64,000 bases of DNA from Variovorax brevis. GTDB taxonomy: Bacteria; Pseudomonadota; Gammaproteobacteria; Burkholderiales; Burkholderiaceae_C. Both the position numbers and the translations under genes were made by a program. Below are positions 34,301 through 45,200 of the stretch, piece after piece. Within the stretch, counting starts at the first letter, position 1, and every line of letters starts with the position of its first letter. The notes beneath the pieces are model-generated. The model saw only the letters and a list, made by a program, of their open reading frames with translations, searched no databases and had not been told where the DNA came from. The stretch is from positions 62,001-126,000 of the forward strand of contig NZ_JASZYG010000016.1 in NCBI RefSeq assembly GCF_030317105.1. Direction: 5' to 3'.

Positions 34301-37300
34301 CTCGAATCGGCACGGCGTCTTCTTTGCACACGCGCGCGAAACCATCAGCTATCACCAGGAGCGCAATCCGACCGATGCGCGCGTCGGACACGAACTGGTG
34401 CTGGCAGTCGATGACTTTGGCAACACGATGCGAACAGTGACGATTACCTATCCGCGTCGTAGCCCACCTGCCAGCCTTCCAGAACAAGGTCAAACCCACA
34501 TGACGCTGCAAGTCAGACGGGTCGTGAATCGCGCGGACGAGGCCGATTGGTACCGCGCCGGCGTGCCGATCGAGGCGCGGACTTTCGAAGTCGTGAAGCC
34601 GCCACCGCTGCCGGCAGCAGGCCCCGCGCTTTTCGGCTTCGACGACGTGAAGGCACTGGCCGAATCGCTCTTTGCGTCGACACAGAGTGCGCCATCCAGC
34701 AGCCAGATCACGCCCTATGAAAACTGGAACTGGCGCAAGGTGTGGAACCCGGCCTCACAACCGGGCGGCCCCGGCGTCTCGAAGCTGAGGCTCATCGAGC
34801 ACCTGCGCTCCATCTACCGCAAGGATGATTTGTCGGGGCCACTTGCGCTGGGCCAGGTCGAATCGCGCGCCGTGCCCTTCGAAACCTACAAGGTGGCGAT
34901 GACACCAAGTCTGCTGGCGCAGGTCTATGGGCCACGCGTGACCATCGGCATGCTTGCCAACGAAGGCCGCTACGTTCACAGCGAAGGAGATGGGGACTGG
35001 TGGCTGCCCTCCGGCCGCGCATTCTTCTCGCCCGGCGGCAATGACACGGCGGCGCAGGAATTGGCGCATGCACGTCAGCATTTCTTTACACCCTGTCGCT
35101 TTCGCGATCCGTTCCACACGGCCACCGCCAGCACCGAAACCGTGGCGACCCACGACGTGCACGACCTTTTCGTTGTGCAGACGACGGACGCTGCAGGCAA
35201 CACCGTGGCAGCACAATTCGACTACCGGGTGCTGCAGCCCTCGCTCGTGACGGATGCGAACGGCAACCGCAGTGCGGTCGCCTTCGATACGCTGGGCCTG
35301 GTGGCCGGAACGTCCGTCATGGGAAAGCCGGCGGAAAGCTTGGGCGACGCGTTCACCGCTTTCGATGCGGACCTGACAGAGGCGCAACTTCAGGCGTTCT
35401 TCAATGCGCCGGATCCGAGGTCCCTTGCTGCAGGCCTGCTAAAGGCGGCGTCCACGCGCATCGTCTATGACGTGGACCGATTCAGGCGCACGCAGCTATT
35501 GAATCCCCTGGATCCAACGAAATGGGAACCCAATGTGGCCGCCACCCTGGCAAGGGAAACGCACAACAGCGAGCCATTGCCGCCACAGGGACTCAAGGTG
35601 CAGGTGAGCCTGTCGCACTCTGATGGCTTCGGACGGGAAATCCAGAAGAAGATCCAGGCGGAGCCCGGCCCTGTCATCGACGGCGGGCCCAAGGTCAACC
35701 CGCGATGGGTCGGCAACGGATGGACTATTTTCAATAACAAGGGCAAAGCGGTGCGGCAGTACGAGCCCTTCTTTAGCGCCACGCATCGATTTGAGTTTGC
35801 GCACCTCGTCGGGGTCAGCCCCGTGTTGTTCTACGACCCGGTCGAGCGCGTGGTGGCGACGCTGCATCCCGATCACACCTTCGAGAAAATCATCTTCGAC
35901 GCGTGGCAGCAGACCACTTGGGACGTGAACGACACGGTCAAGCTCAATCCGAAGACGGACCCCGACGTCAGCAGCCTGTTCACCCGACTGCCTGACGCCG
36001 ATTATTTGCCGACATGGTTCCAGCGCATGAGCGCGAGCCTGGATAGCGACGAACGGAACGCCGCGCAACGAACGCAGGCGCACGCCGACACGCCGGCCGT
36101 CGCGCACTTCGACGCACTGGGCCGGCACTTCCTGACCATTGCGGACAACGGCACGCAAGGTCGATACGAAGCGCGTGTCGAGCAGGACATCGAAGGCAAC
36201 CAGCGCAGCGTCACCGATGCGCTGGGGCGGATCGTGATGCGCTACGACTACGACATGCTCGGGGGGCGCATCCGTCAGGAAAGCATGGAGGCCGGCGGGC
36301 GCTGGATGCTCAGTGACGTCGCGGGCCAGCCCCTTTACGGCTGGGACAGTCGGGATCACCGTTTCCGCTATACCTATGACGTGCTGCATCGCCCGATCGA
36401 AGCTTATCTGCTCGAGGGCACTGGCGCGGAGTTGATGACGGGGCGGACGGTCTACGGGGAAAGCCGGCCCAACGCGCAAGCCAACAACTTACGCAGCAAG
36501 TTGTTTCGACGCTTTGACCAGGCTGGCGTCGTCACCAACGCCGACTACGACTTCAAAGGCAATCTATTACACAGCCAACGTCAACTCGCCCAAGCGTACA
36601 GCACGACGCTTTCGTGGTCGGGCACGGTACCGCTAGAAACACCTGTCTATACCAGTCGTACGCGCTATGACGCGCTCAATCGGCCGATTCAGTCGATCGC
36701 ACCGCACAGCGACCAGCCCGGCTCCACGGTCAACGTGCAGCAACCGACTTTCAACGAAGCGAACCTGCTCGAGAAAGTCGACGTATGGGTCAACCAGGCC
36801 AGCGAACCTGCCGGCATCCTTGCCGCCGCCACTGCGGACCTGCATGCTGTGGAGATCATCGACTATGACGCCAAGGGTCAGCGCACGTTGATCGTCTTCG
36901 GGAACGGGGCCCGCACCTCGTACGTTCATGACCCACTTACCCAGCGGCTCAGGAGCCTGTTGACCCGACGTGGCGTCGAGGACCTGCAGGGCCTGCACTA
37001 CACCTACGACGCTGCCGGCAACATCACCCACATCCGTGACGACGCTCAACAAACCATCTACTTCAAGAACAAGCGCGTCGAGCCATCGGCGGACTACACC
37101 TACGACGCAATCTATCGCCTGGTCGAAGCAACGGGGCGCGAACACCTGGGCCAAGCGGGCGGGTCGCCGATCCCCCATTCCTATCGTGATGCGGAGCGAA
37201 CACGTTTGCTGCATCAGGGCGACGGCGGCGCGATGGGGCGCTATGTGGAGCGCTATGTCTACGACGAAGCGGGCAACTTCAAGTCGATGAAGCATGTCGG

Positions 37301-39065
37301 TTCCGATCCGTTTAACCCTGGCTGGGAACGTGGTTACGAGTACAGCGAGCCGAGCCAAATTGAGGCCGGGAAAGTCAGCAATCGCTTGACGAAGGCATCG
37401 ACGGATCCGAGTGCACCGGAGATCTTCAGCGTCATGGGCAACGGCTACGACGCACACGGGAACATGCTGCGCATGCCGCAGCTGCAGGAGATGCGGTGGG
37501 ACTTTCATGACCAGTTGCGCATGACAACAAGGCAGAAGGTCAACGCCACCGACGCCGATGGCAACCAGCACCAGGGCGAGCGCACCTGGTACGTCTACGA
37601 CACGACCGGCGAGCGCGTGCGCAAGGTGACCGAACTCGCCAGCGGCGCGATGAAGGATGAGCGCATCTACCTCGGCGGATTCGAGCTCTATCGCAGCGCT
37701 GGCACAAATCCGGTCGTGCGTGAAACGCTCCACCTCATGGATAACAAGCAGCGGATTGCGATGGTCGAAACGCGCACGGCAGGAACGGAAGCGGGCGTGC
37801 CTGCGCAGCTTGTTCGCTTCCAGTTCGGCAACCACCTTGGATCTGCGAGTCTTGAACTGGACGATCAGGCGCGAATCATTTCGTATGAGGAATACATGCC
37901 GTACGGGAGCACGTCGTATCAGGCAGTGCGAAGGCAGACGGAGACGCCGAAGCGATATCGATTTACGGGCAAGGAGAGGGATGAGGAGACGGGTCTGAAC
38001 TACCACGGCGCGCGGTATTACGCAGCCTGGTTAGGAAGGTGGAATGCCGCGGATCCGATCGGGATTGAAGGCGGAGCGAATGTCTACGCGTATGTGAAGA
38101 ACAACCCGACTGCATCGGTTGACTTGACAGGGACCGAAGACACTTCTCCCACACCCAAAAAAGAGATGGGTGTTCTGGACAAGGTGGGCTTGGGATTGCG
38201 CTTTGGTTTTGTCATGACAACGCACCTCACTCCCGAGGAATTCGGCCAAAGAATGGTTGACGAGGCCAAACGCTTGACGGTGGATCCCGTCAGGACGATT
38301 TACGGCGAGCACGGGATGGTTGCCAAGGCAGCGCAAAAGGCCGCCGATCGCCTTCAAGGAGTTGAAAAGCCTGATCAGAGTTATGTCACCAAAGAAGAGC
38401 ATGCAAAGCAATTCGGCGCAATTATCGACATTGCCTCAACACTTTTTCCTGGGATCGGCAGGATCAAGATCGCACTTCCCGGACCGCCGATGGTCACTGC
38501 CGAAGCCGGTGCCGTCGTCCATTCGACGGCGGCCGCAGCGGCAGTGACACCGGCGCCGTTTGGCGCCGGGTTTCTGGCAAACGCCGCGGCCCAAGGCGAA
38601 CCCCAAAAGTCAGCGCCCCCGGTGCCCCCTGATTCACCAGTTCATACAGCGGGTCGCCAACAGGCGAGTGCCACTTACATTCACAACAAATACGGACAGG
38701 AAGTGTTGGGCACAACGATGAAGGGTAAGACTTTTCAGGTGGCCGGCTCGAAGCAAAAACTCGGCTCCAGAATCGTTGATCACTTTGACGAGGCCACCCG
38801 AACTGCCTACGAGATCAACACAACCCCTTGGAAGACGATGTCGGCTCAAAAGCGGACATTCAAACTCAGCCAGGTTGCCGCAGACCTCGAGTTGATGAAC
38901 CAGAAGACGCCGCAGCTCAACAAGGTTGTCTGGATCGGAAGCGAACCGCTTCCAGACACAGGTTTCGGTCGACAACTGAAAAAGGCGTTAGATCGCGCAG
39001 GCATCGAGTACAGAAACGTTCCGATGTCGGAATCGCTCAAGAAATTGCAGCCCCGTGTGAGATGA
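31380..39065 (+). CDS. Fused TcB-TcC insecticidal toxin complex protein (BC cocoon 2)
   Basis: 2561 residues from TTG 31380. AGGAG nine bases upstream and alignment with the start of BC-1 support this start over the open upstream TTG at 31323. Same order as BC-1: SpvB domain (SLPKGGGAIRGLGEKF; NPVTGTGTMSVPI), TcdB middle propeller (DLDGEGLSGIL, DLTGDGLADLAITE, DMSGDGLADIV), YD/RHS shell, and the core GKERDEETGLNYHGARYY near 2195-2213. The effector tail (~2250-2561) contains GSRIVDHFDEATRTAYEINT and ADLELMNQKTPQLNKVVWIG. This is the layout of restriction-endonuclease-fold polymorphic toxins (Asp...Glu-x-Lys with Asn in place of Lys). Core acids: the first DP is AA, the second is intact. It lies 154 bp upstream of TcA on the same strand, so it is probably co-transcribed. 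Confidence 0.92.
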   Translation: MPDKRAPAPDSKEHAASDPSFSVSAPQLSLPKGGGAIRGLGEKFGANPVTGTGTMSVPIFASPGRSGFGPQISLSYDSGAGNGPFALGWNHSVSSVSRKTDKGLPLFRDDHRDTVRPDVFLLSGHEDLVPALVQSPGGDWKLEVIPPRIVGGATYRIERFRPRVEGLFSRIERWTCESTSGDVFWRSITKDNITSWYGKTVNSRIADPMDATRIFTWLICETHDDKGNAMAYEYKEENSESVDPLQVHERNRTAQTRGANRYLKRIRYGNRTPWFPELTPASAWPALPAANQWHFELVFDYGEHDISTTTPETEIRKWPVRADPFSSRRSRFEVRTYRLCQRVLMFHRFAELGSTPCLVASTDFTHQATPLASYLTSVAHSAYTRLANGSYLKKSTPPLEFTYSEAKVDEATPVRTLDRDSGINLPEGVDGGRYAFLDLDGEGLSGILTQQGGGWLYKRNLSPVAQVEEDGHSVTVARFAPAQGVATFPALAVAPGSKQMFLDLAGNGSLDVVNFHGPNPGFHERTAGRNWDAFLPFRSLPNVDWNDPHLRFIDLTGDGLADLAITEDDALLWHPSLAEDGFGAANIVKHALDEEAGPRCVFGEAEQSIFLADMSGDGLADIVRIKYGEVCYWPNLGYGRFGAKVTMDGISRFDEEDRFDAARIRLADIDGSGVADIIYLAPDGPRLYFNQAGNAWSAPTTLPQCPRLDNKSTVLTADLLGNGTACLVWSSPLAPYLLRPLKYIELMVHKPHLLTGVRNNLGAETRVHYAPSTRFYLADEEAGRPWVTRVPFPVHVVESVEVYDWISRNRFKTRYAYHHGYFDSTERDFHGFGMVEQFDTEAFATLTKTGELPTGDNLEQASHVPPVCTKTWFHTGALLAGEDISRHFAQEYFGAPSRADANYVAKFGEFLKTLLPDTVVPTGLTPEEEREACRAMKGAVLRQEVYAIDGSLKEGMPYRVSESGHAIERVQPMASNRHGVFFAHARETISYHQERNPTDARVGHELVLAVDDFGNTMRTVTITYPRRSPPASLPEQGQTHMTLQVRRVVNRADEADWYRAGVPIEARTFEVVKPPPLPAAGPALFGFDDVKALAESLFASTQSAPSSSQITPYENWNWRKVWNPASQPGGPGVSKLRLIEHLRSIYRKDDLSGPLALGQVESRAVPFETYKVAMTPSLLAQVYGPRVTIGMLANEGRYVHSEGDGDWWLPSGRAFFSPGGNDTAAQELAHARQHFFTPCRFRDPFHTATASTETVATHDVHDLFVVQTTDAAGNTVAAQFDYRVLQPSLVTDANGNRSAVAFDTLGLVAGTSVMGKPAESLGDAFTAFDADLTEAQLQAFFNAPDPRSLAAGLLKAASTRIVYDVDRFRRTQLLNPLDPTKWEPNVAATLARETHNSEPLPPQGLKVQVSLSHSDGFGREIQKKIQAEPGPVIDGGPKVNPRWVGNGWTIFNNKGKAVRQYEPFFSATHRFEFAHLVGVSPVLFYDPVERVVATLHPDHTFEKIIFDAWQQTTWDVNDTVKLNPKTDPDVSSLFTRLPDADYLPTWFQRMSASLDSDERNAAQRTQAHADTPAVAHFDALGRHFLTIADNGTQGRYEARVEQDIEGNQRSVTDALGRIVMRYDYDMLGGRIRQESMEAGGRWMLSDVAGQPLYGWDSRDHRFRYTYDVLHRPIEAYLLEGTGAELMTGRTVYGESRPNAQANNLRSKLFRRFDQAGVVTNADYDFKGNLLHSQRQLAQAYSTTLSWSGTVPLETPVYTSRTRYDALNRPIQSIAPHSDQPGSTVNVQQPTFNEANLLEKVDVWVNQASEPAGILAAATADLHAVEIIDYDAKGQRTLIVFGNGARTSYVHDPLTQRLRSLLTRRGVEDLQGLHYTYDAAGNITHIRDDAQQTIYFKNKRVEPSADYTYDAIYRLVEATGREHLGQAGGSPIPHSYRDAERTRLLHQGDGGAMGRYVERYVYDEAGNFKSMKHVGSDPFNPGWERGYEYSEPSQIEAGKVSNRLTKASTDPSAPEIFSVMGNGYDAHGNMLRMPQLQEMRWDFHDQLRMTTRQKVNATDADGNQHQGERTWYVYDTTGERVRKVTELASGAMKDERIYLGGFELYRSAGTNPVVRETLHLMDNKQRIAMVETRTAGTEAGVPAQLVRFQFGNHLGSASLELDDQARIISYEEYMPYGSTSYQAVRRQTETPKRYRFTGKERDEETGLNYHGARYYAAWLGRWNAADPIGIEGGANVYAYVKNNPTASVDLTGTEDTSPTPKKEMGVLDKVGLGLRFGFVMTTHLTPEEFGQRMVDEAKRLTVDPVRTIYGEHGMVAKAAQKAADRLQGVEKPDQSYVTKEEHAKQFGAIIDIASTLFPGIGRIKIALPGPPMVTAEAGAVVHSTAAAAAVTPAPFGAGFLANAAAQGEPQKSAPPVPPDSPVHTAGRQQASATYIHNKYGQEVLGTTMKGKTFQVAGSKQKLGSRIVDHFDEATRTAYEINTTPWKTMSAQKRTFKLSQVAADLELMNQKTPQLNKVVWIGSEPLPDTGFGRQLKKALDRAGIEYRNVPMSESLKKLQPRVR

Positions 39066-39219
39066 GATGGCGCCAGGCAATTCAAAGGGATGCGATGAGA
39101 ACACGTTCGCCCGACCGAGTTTCTTCATTGAGACGGCGTTCGGTTGGATTGAACTTGGAAATCCGAGGAATCTTCCCATCCACAATCCCGACTTGACTCT
39201 CGGGTAGACAGGGTTTTCA

Positions 39220-42200
39220 ATGAAACTCGATACGCGGGAACTCGCCTTCATCCAGCCGCCTCAAACGGGCCCCGACGTGGACCGCCTGCACGAGGAACTG
39301 GCTCAATTGGGCGACGACTATCGAAGCCTCCTCCAGCAAGACGTTGATCCGCCCACGAGTCAGCGCCAATTCGGCAGCAACACGCAACTGGCTGTCGCGA
39401 CGTTTCAGCGGAACAACGAGGAGCGCCTGAAAGCGATCGTTGTGGCCTCGCTCGACGGCACCCAACAGGTCAACTGGACCGGTGTTTGGGGTGTCGTCGA
39501 CCCGGCCACGGCGCAGCTGATCAACGAAGAGGTGGACCGCCTCGGCGAAGACGTCGTCCAGGGCCACGTCGAGTTTGAGGACGGAACGCCTGCCGAGGGA
39601 ATCCGCGTCCTCGTTCATGACCGGGACATCGGCGCGGTCACGCAGGCGCTCAGCCCCTCGACGGTCGAACCCACCAATGCGAAGGGCGAGTTTCCGCAGG
39701 TGCGATATCGGCCGAAGACCTACGAAAGCGGCGAAGGACTCCGCGGCCGCGGCACCGATCTGGTGTTCGCTGTGGCCAGCGACGGACACCAGCGCCCCGT
39801 CGAATTGGTCGCGGTGTATCGCCAGATCGAAATCAATGGCGAGATGCAAGAGCAGCGCGTCGATGATCTTGAGCTTGGGCTTCCGGCGGTGCACGTGCAG
39901 GTCGTGCGCCTGATCGTGCGGCGCGCGGACCACGCACCGCCTTCAGAGTACGAGCGGCTGATGGCGGCTTTGCGGCCCTTGCTCGTCAAGGAATACTCGC
40001 CCGACAAATTCGACGAAGAGAAGCATCGCGACCTTAGCTTTGCAGCGCGCGAAACCGGCGAAGACAAGACGCTGATCGAAACCGTCTCGCAAAGCTGGAA
40101 GCTCTCGAAGGCCGCCGACCTGCCGCCCGAACTCTTCTATGGCTTGCTCCGGCACGGCTCGCCCACGACCGTGCAGCCGATGCCGTCCGACCTTCCGACG
40201 CTGTTGTCCTTCGGACGTGCAGCGTGGGAAGCCAAGCTTTCCGAGGCCTTTGAGCTGAGCCTGATGCCGGCCTCCAGGAAGCTGGAACGGCCCAAATGGG
40301 TGAGGCAGCTTCAACATCTGCGCGCCCAAGGCGCCTTGCACAACGCACCTGACACCGAGACGGCGTCGCTCGCCGATGTGCTTTCCCACGCCGGCATACC
40401 GACCGATGCGCGAAACGCTTTCACGGCGATGTTGGTCGACCATGACGGGCCCGGCGAAACGCTCTGGACGAAAGTCAGCGACCAGCTGAAGTGGACTGAG
40501 GCGCAGATCCAATTGGTGCAAGCCACCCTGAAGCTGGCCGAAGTGGTGTCCTCGCACAAGCCCCTGATCGACGCGCTGTTTGCCGCTGACCCGTCTGCGA
40601 GTGCGAGGAAGCTTGCCACCTGGGAGCGACGCAAGCTGGAAGAGCTCGTTGCAAAAACCGGTGCGCCGACAGCGTACACGGGGGCAAACGCGCAGGAGCA
40701 GGGCCAGGCCTATGTCGATGACATCGAGGCGCAGTTGCGGCTGCTTTATCCGGCCGCGTACGTCGCCAAGGCTCTCCCGCACGTCATGGACCAGGACATT
40801 CGCCGCGCCGGCGATTGGCTGCAGGGCATGCTGTCGCAATCGAGTGAGCCGGTTGCCGGCGTGCCCGCCTTCGATCTCATGACGATGCCGGCCACTGGCT
40901 ATTTGCGTGAACACGGCGATCGCTTGTTCGCCCACGTCAACGACGACCAGCGTGCTCTCTTGTCGACCCAGCTCAAGCGCGTGCAACGGGTGTTCCAACT
41001 GAGCGAGACGCCCGAACAGATGGCGCAGCTGATGGGACAAAAGCTGGAGTCGGCGCATCAGATCGCGCGCTGGTCACAAGAACATTTTGTGCAGGAGTAC
41101 GCCAGTCGCATCGGCGGCCCGCAGGCCGCGGCTGCGGTTCATTCGAAGGCGAAATACATCCACGGAACCTTGCTCAATCTCTACATCGACAAGCGCAAGG
41201 TTTTTCCCGCAGTGCCCCCCGCCATCGACATCCCGAAAGTCATGAACACGACGGGCGCGTCGGTTCACATCCCGTCTCTGGATGAACTTTTCGGCAGCGA
41301 CGATCTCTGCGCCTGCGAGTCTTGCCTGTCGGTCCTCAGCCACGCAGCCTATTTCGTGGACCTGCTCCAGTTTCTGGATCTGCAGATACCGGGGCAGACC
41401 ACGACGAGCCTCACGGCGCTATTGACGCTACGGCCCGACCTCGCGCACATCCAGCTGACCTGCGACAACACCAACACCCGGATCCCCTATGTCGATCTGG
41501 TGAACGAGATCCTGGCCAGCTATGTCGCGCACGATGTGCCCTTTCCCTACAACGACCCGGTGGATGGCGTGACGAATGGCACGGCCGGGGAATTGCGCGT
41601 CAATCCCATTTCGCTCACCGACGCGGCGGCGCAGGCAGAAGCCACGGCCCACGAGAGGCTTCAGCTTGCGGTGTTCCCCTTCAACCTGCCCTATCACCAC
41701 TGGCTGGAGGTCATTCGGCTCTACCTTCAGCATTTCGAAATTCGGCGTGAGTCGCTCATGCGCCGATTCCAGACGGACTCTGATTTGGGCACCGAGATGG
41801 CCATTGCTGCCGAAAGGCTGCGCCTCTCGCCACAGGATTTCGAGGTGATCACCGTGGCCGACTTCGACGGTGCCGGCTCCAAGCTGGCGCCCGTGCTGGA
41901 GAACCTGTTCGGCTTCATTGAAAACGCGCCGCCTGCCACTTCGCCTGCCAATCATGTCGCGCCGGAGTTCAGCGGGACGGCCGATACGCGCACCCCGCAG
42001 ATCAAGGCCCTGCAGAACTTCCTGAAGAACATCTCGACGTCAGCAGGTCTGACAAAGCCGATACGCGCCGCCATCGACGTCCGCGGCGTTTTCAACGCGC
42101 CCACCGAAAAGGCGGTCCAGGCGTATCGCAACGACCAAAGCCTGCCCAGCGCCGGAGGAACGGATGCCGCCTTCTGGGGAGCACTCGCCGCTGGAGGCCA

Positions 42201-45200
42201 TCGCGCGCTGTCCGTGATGATGTCCCACGTGCCGACGTTCCTGCGGCAGACGCAGGTGACGTATGACGATCTCGTTGCGCTGGTGACTTCGCAGTATTTC
42301 AACCCGCTTTTCAACGACAAGGTCTTCTTTTCGAAGATGGGCATCACGCCCGAAGAGATCATGGCCTTCGTTCAGTCGGGCCTGACGACGCTGCCAACCG
42401 CCATGCAGGCGAAGGTGGCTGCCAGCGGCATGACGAGCGCTGCCTTCCTCAAGCAGCTGTCCACCTTTCACAAGGTGCTGGTGCTCGACAGTCCACCCGG
42501 CGCGCTCTGCGACATCGACCAAACGACCATCCGGCACATTGACGGCTCGCTGTTGAGCGAGTCGGAACTGCTTGCGCTCCAGCAAGCCATCCGCTTGTGG
42601 AAAAAACTGGGATGGTCGCTGCATGAAGTCGACTTGTTGTTCTCCCGCTTTCCCTTGTCCAGCGCCTTCACGCTCATTTTTCGCGTGGCAGACGTGAAAG
42701 GGCTGCTCGACGATCTCCAGCTTCCCGTCGATCAGTTGATGGCCTTCTGGGGACGCATCGATACATGGGACGAAAAAGACTCGCTGTACGAACGGCTCTT
42801 TCGTAGCAAGACGGCCCAGTCGCTCGACCCCCTTTTCAAGCTCAACGACGAGCGCCGCGAGATTGACGAATTCGTCAAGGCCGCCACGCCGCCGTTGCTG
42901 AAGGATCACGCGCCCTTGCTGCTGGCCGCCTTTCGCATCAGCGCCGCCGACCTTGCGCGGCTGCTGCCGACCTTGCCGAACGGCAGCTTGAACCTTGATA
43001 ACGTGTCGTCCTTGTATCGGATCGCGGCGCTGTCCCGTGCGCTCGACATGTCTCTGGCCGATCTGCTGGCCTTGAAGGAACTCTGCGGCATTGACCCGTT
43101 CGATTCGCCAGGCGCGGGCGCTGAATCGCCCGCGACGGTGTTTGTTCGCCTGGCGCGCATGGTGCAGGCGTCCATGTTCACGGTCACGCAACTGGACTAC
43201 CTGTTTGCGCATCGCATCAGCGCGGACGATGGCGAACTTCTCACGGCCGACCAGCGACGAGACCTGACAGGTACGTTGCGTGCCGGCCTGGACGACATCC
43301 AACGGGAATACGTCGTCGTCGACGATCCGCTTGGCGACAAGCTGGTGCGGCAGCTTGGCGCCGTTCTCTTGCCGCCGGTGGCCGAAACGCTTGCGCGCAT
43401 GGTCTACGGAAGCATCGTGTATTCGCAGTCGCTACCGGACTTCATCGACGCCGTTGCCTACCCTGCACCGGTCGCCAACAAGATACGCTATGACGCGGAT
43501 CGGCAAGCGCTCTTGTTTTCCGGCGTCATGACGACGACAGAGCATTTGGCGTTGACGAATATCACCTTCCTCAATACCTTGCCGTTTGCCTTGCGCGCCC
43601 CATTCAGTGATGCCGTCGGCGAGGTTTACGGCATGCCGGAATTGTTTGCGCGCGAGAAGCTGTTCGACCTGATGGATGCTGCCGAATTGGTGCTGTTGCT
43701 GCGCAACACCTCGTCCCTCGGCCCGGACGGCGTGGTCGACCTTGCCGCAGTCGGCGTGAAGGTCAGCGCCGTGCTTGCACGGGTTCGGCGCTTTCTCAGC
43801 GTAAGTCTCGTCAAGCGAACCCTCAGCAGTGCGCTCGGGATGGAAGGGCCCGTCATCACCGCATTGCTGCAAGACGAAGCAGCCTTGAGTGCACTCAATG
43901 TCGCAGGGTCGCCGGCGGCTATTGAAGATTTTCTGGGTCTTGGGGGCGTCGGTCTGGACGCAACCTATTTCGCCAACCCGACCCCTTCTGCCCCACCCGT
44001 GCTCCAGCAAGTTGAGCCGGGGATCGACTACACCGGCACGACACCCTTGCCGGCGGGCGTCGGGCCCGGCCCGTTCAGGGCCCGCTGGACCGGTTTTGTC
44101 TACGCACCGCTCACGGAAGACTTCAGCTTCGTGATTCTGGCGCGCGACGGCGTGCGCGTGGAGATCAACGGCGCGCTGGTGCTTGACGAATGGAAGGCGC
44201 AACCCATCACAGAACACACGGTGCCGATCACCTTGCGCAAAGGCAGCCTGAATGAGGTCGTCATCGAGCATGCCCACTTCGCGGGCACGGTTGTCTTCGA
44301 GTTGCGCTGGCGCAGTCCGTCCACGAATCTCGCACTGGTGCCGCAAGACGTGTTGTACACCGCGGACACTTTGGCCACGCTCGTTCGCCCGCTCGAGCGG
44401 ATGGAAAAGATCGCCACCATGGTGAAGGGGTTCGAACTCACCGGCCCCGAAGTCAAGGGCGCCAGTCAGCTGGGCTACGTCGACTGGAATGACACTCCTG
44501 TCGCGGCGCCAGCCACCCCGGCCGTGCAAAAGCTCTTTGGGCAATGGAAAGCGTTGCGCGACTTCGCGGCCGCGCGCGATGCGATCTCAAGACGTGAAGG
44601 TGCCTTCGTCGACGTACTGGCAGCCGGCACGCTGGACGTCGCGCTCGACCGCTTTGCAGCCATTACGGGCACTGACCGGACCGATTTGCAGCAGTTCGCG
44701 GATGCTTCGACGCGCCATCCGTTCAACACGGTGACCCTGACCTACGAGACGGTGCCGCCGGCCGTTTCAGACCTGACGTGGTGGCAGCACTTGCGCGAAA
44801 GCTGCTCTGCGCTTGTGCGCAGCGGGTGCTCCGCCGCGCAGCTTGTCGAGTGGGGGAAGATCAAGGATGCCACCTTGACGGCGCCGAGCCCGCCGGTCAC
44901 CAACTGGTACGCGATGTCAGTTGCGCCAACCGCCAGGCTTCGGGCCCGGGCGATGGGAGAAGACCTCAAGCGATTGGTGAAGGCGAAGTACGACGAAGCA
45001 ACGTGGCGCCTTGTCGCGCGCCCGATCAACGACGATTTGCGCGCGCGCGACCGGGACGCGTTGATTGGCGCTGTGATGGCCAAGCCAACCATCCTCCAAG
45101 AGCACTTCCAGACGGCCGACGAATTGTTCGAGTACTTCCTGATCGACGTGAAGATGGATCCGTGCATGGAGACCTCGCGTATTCAACAGGGCATTGCCAC

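Noticed and set aside
42040..43302. 420-codon minus-strand frame inside TcA
   Set aside because: Shadow of TcA, Gln/Arg-rich filler.
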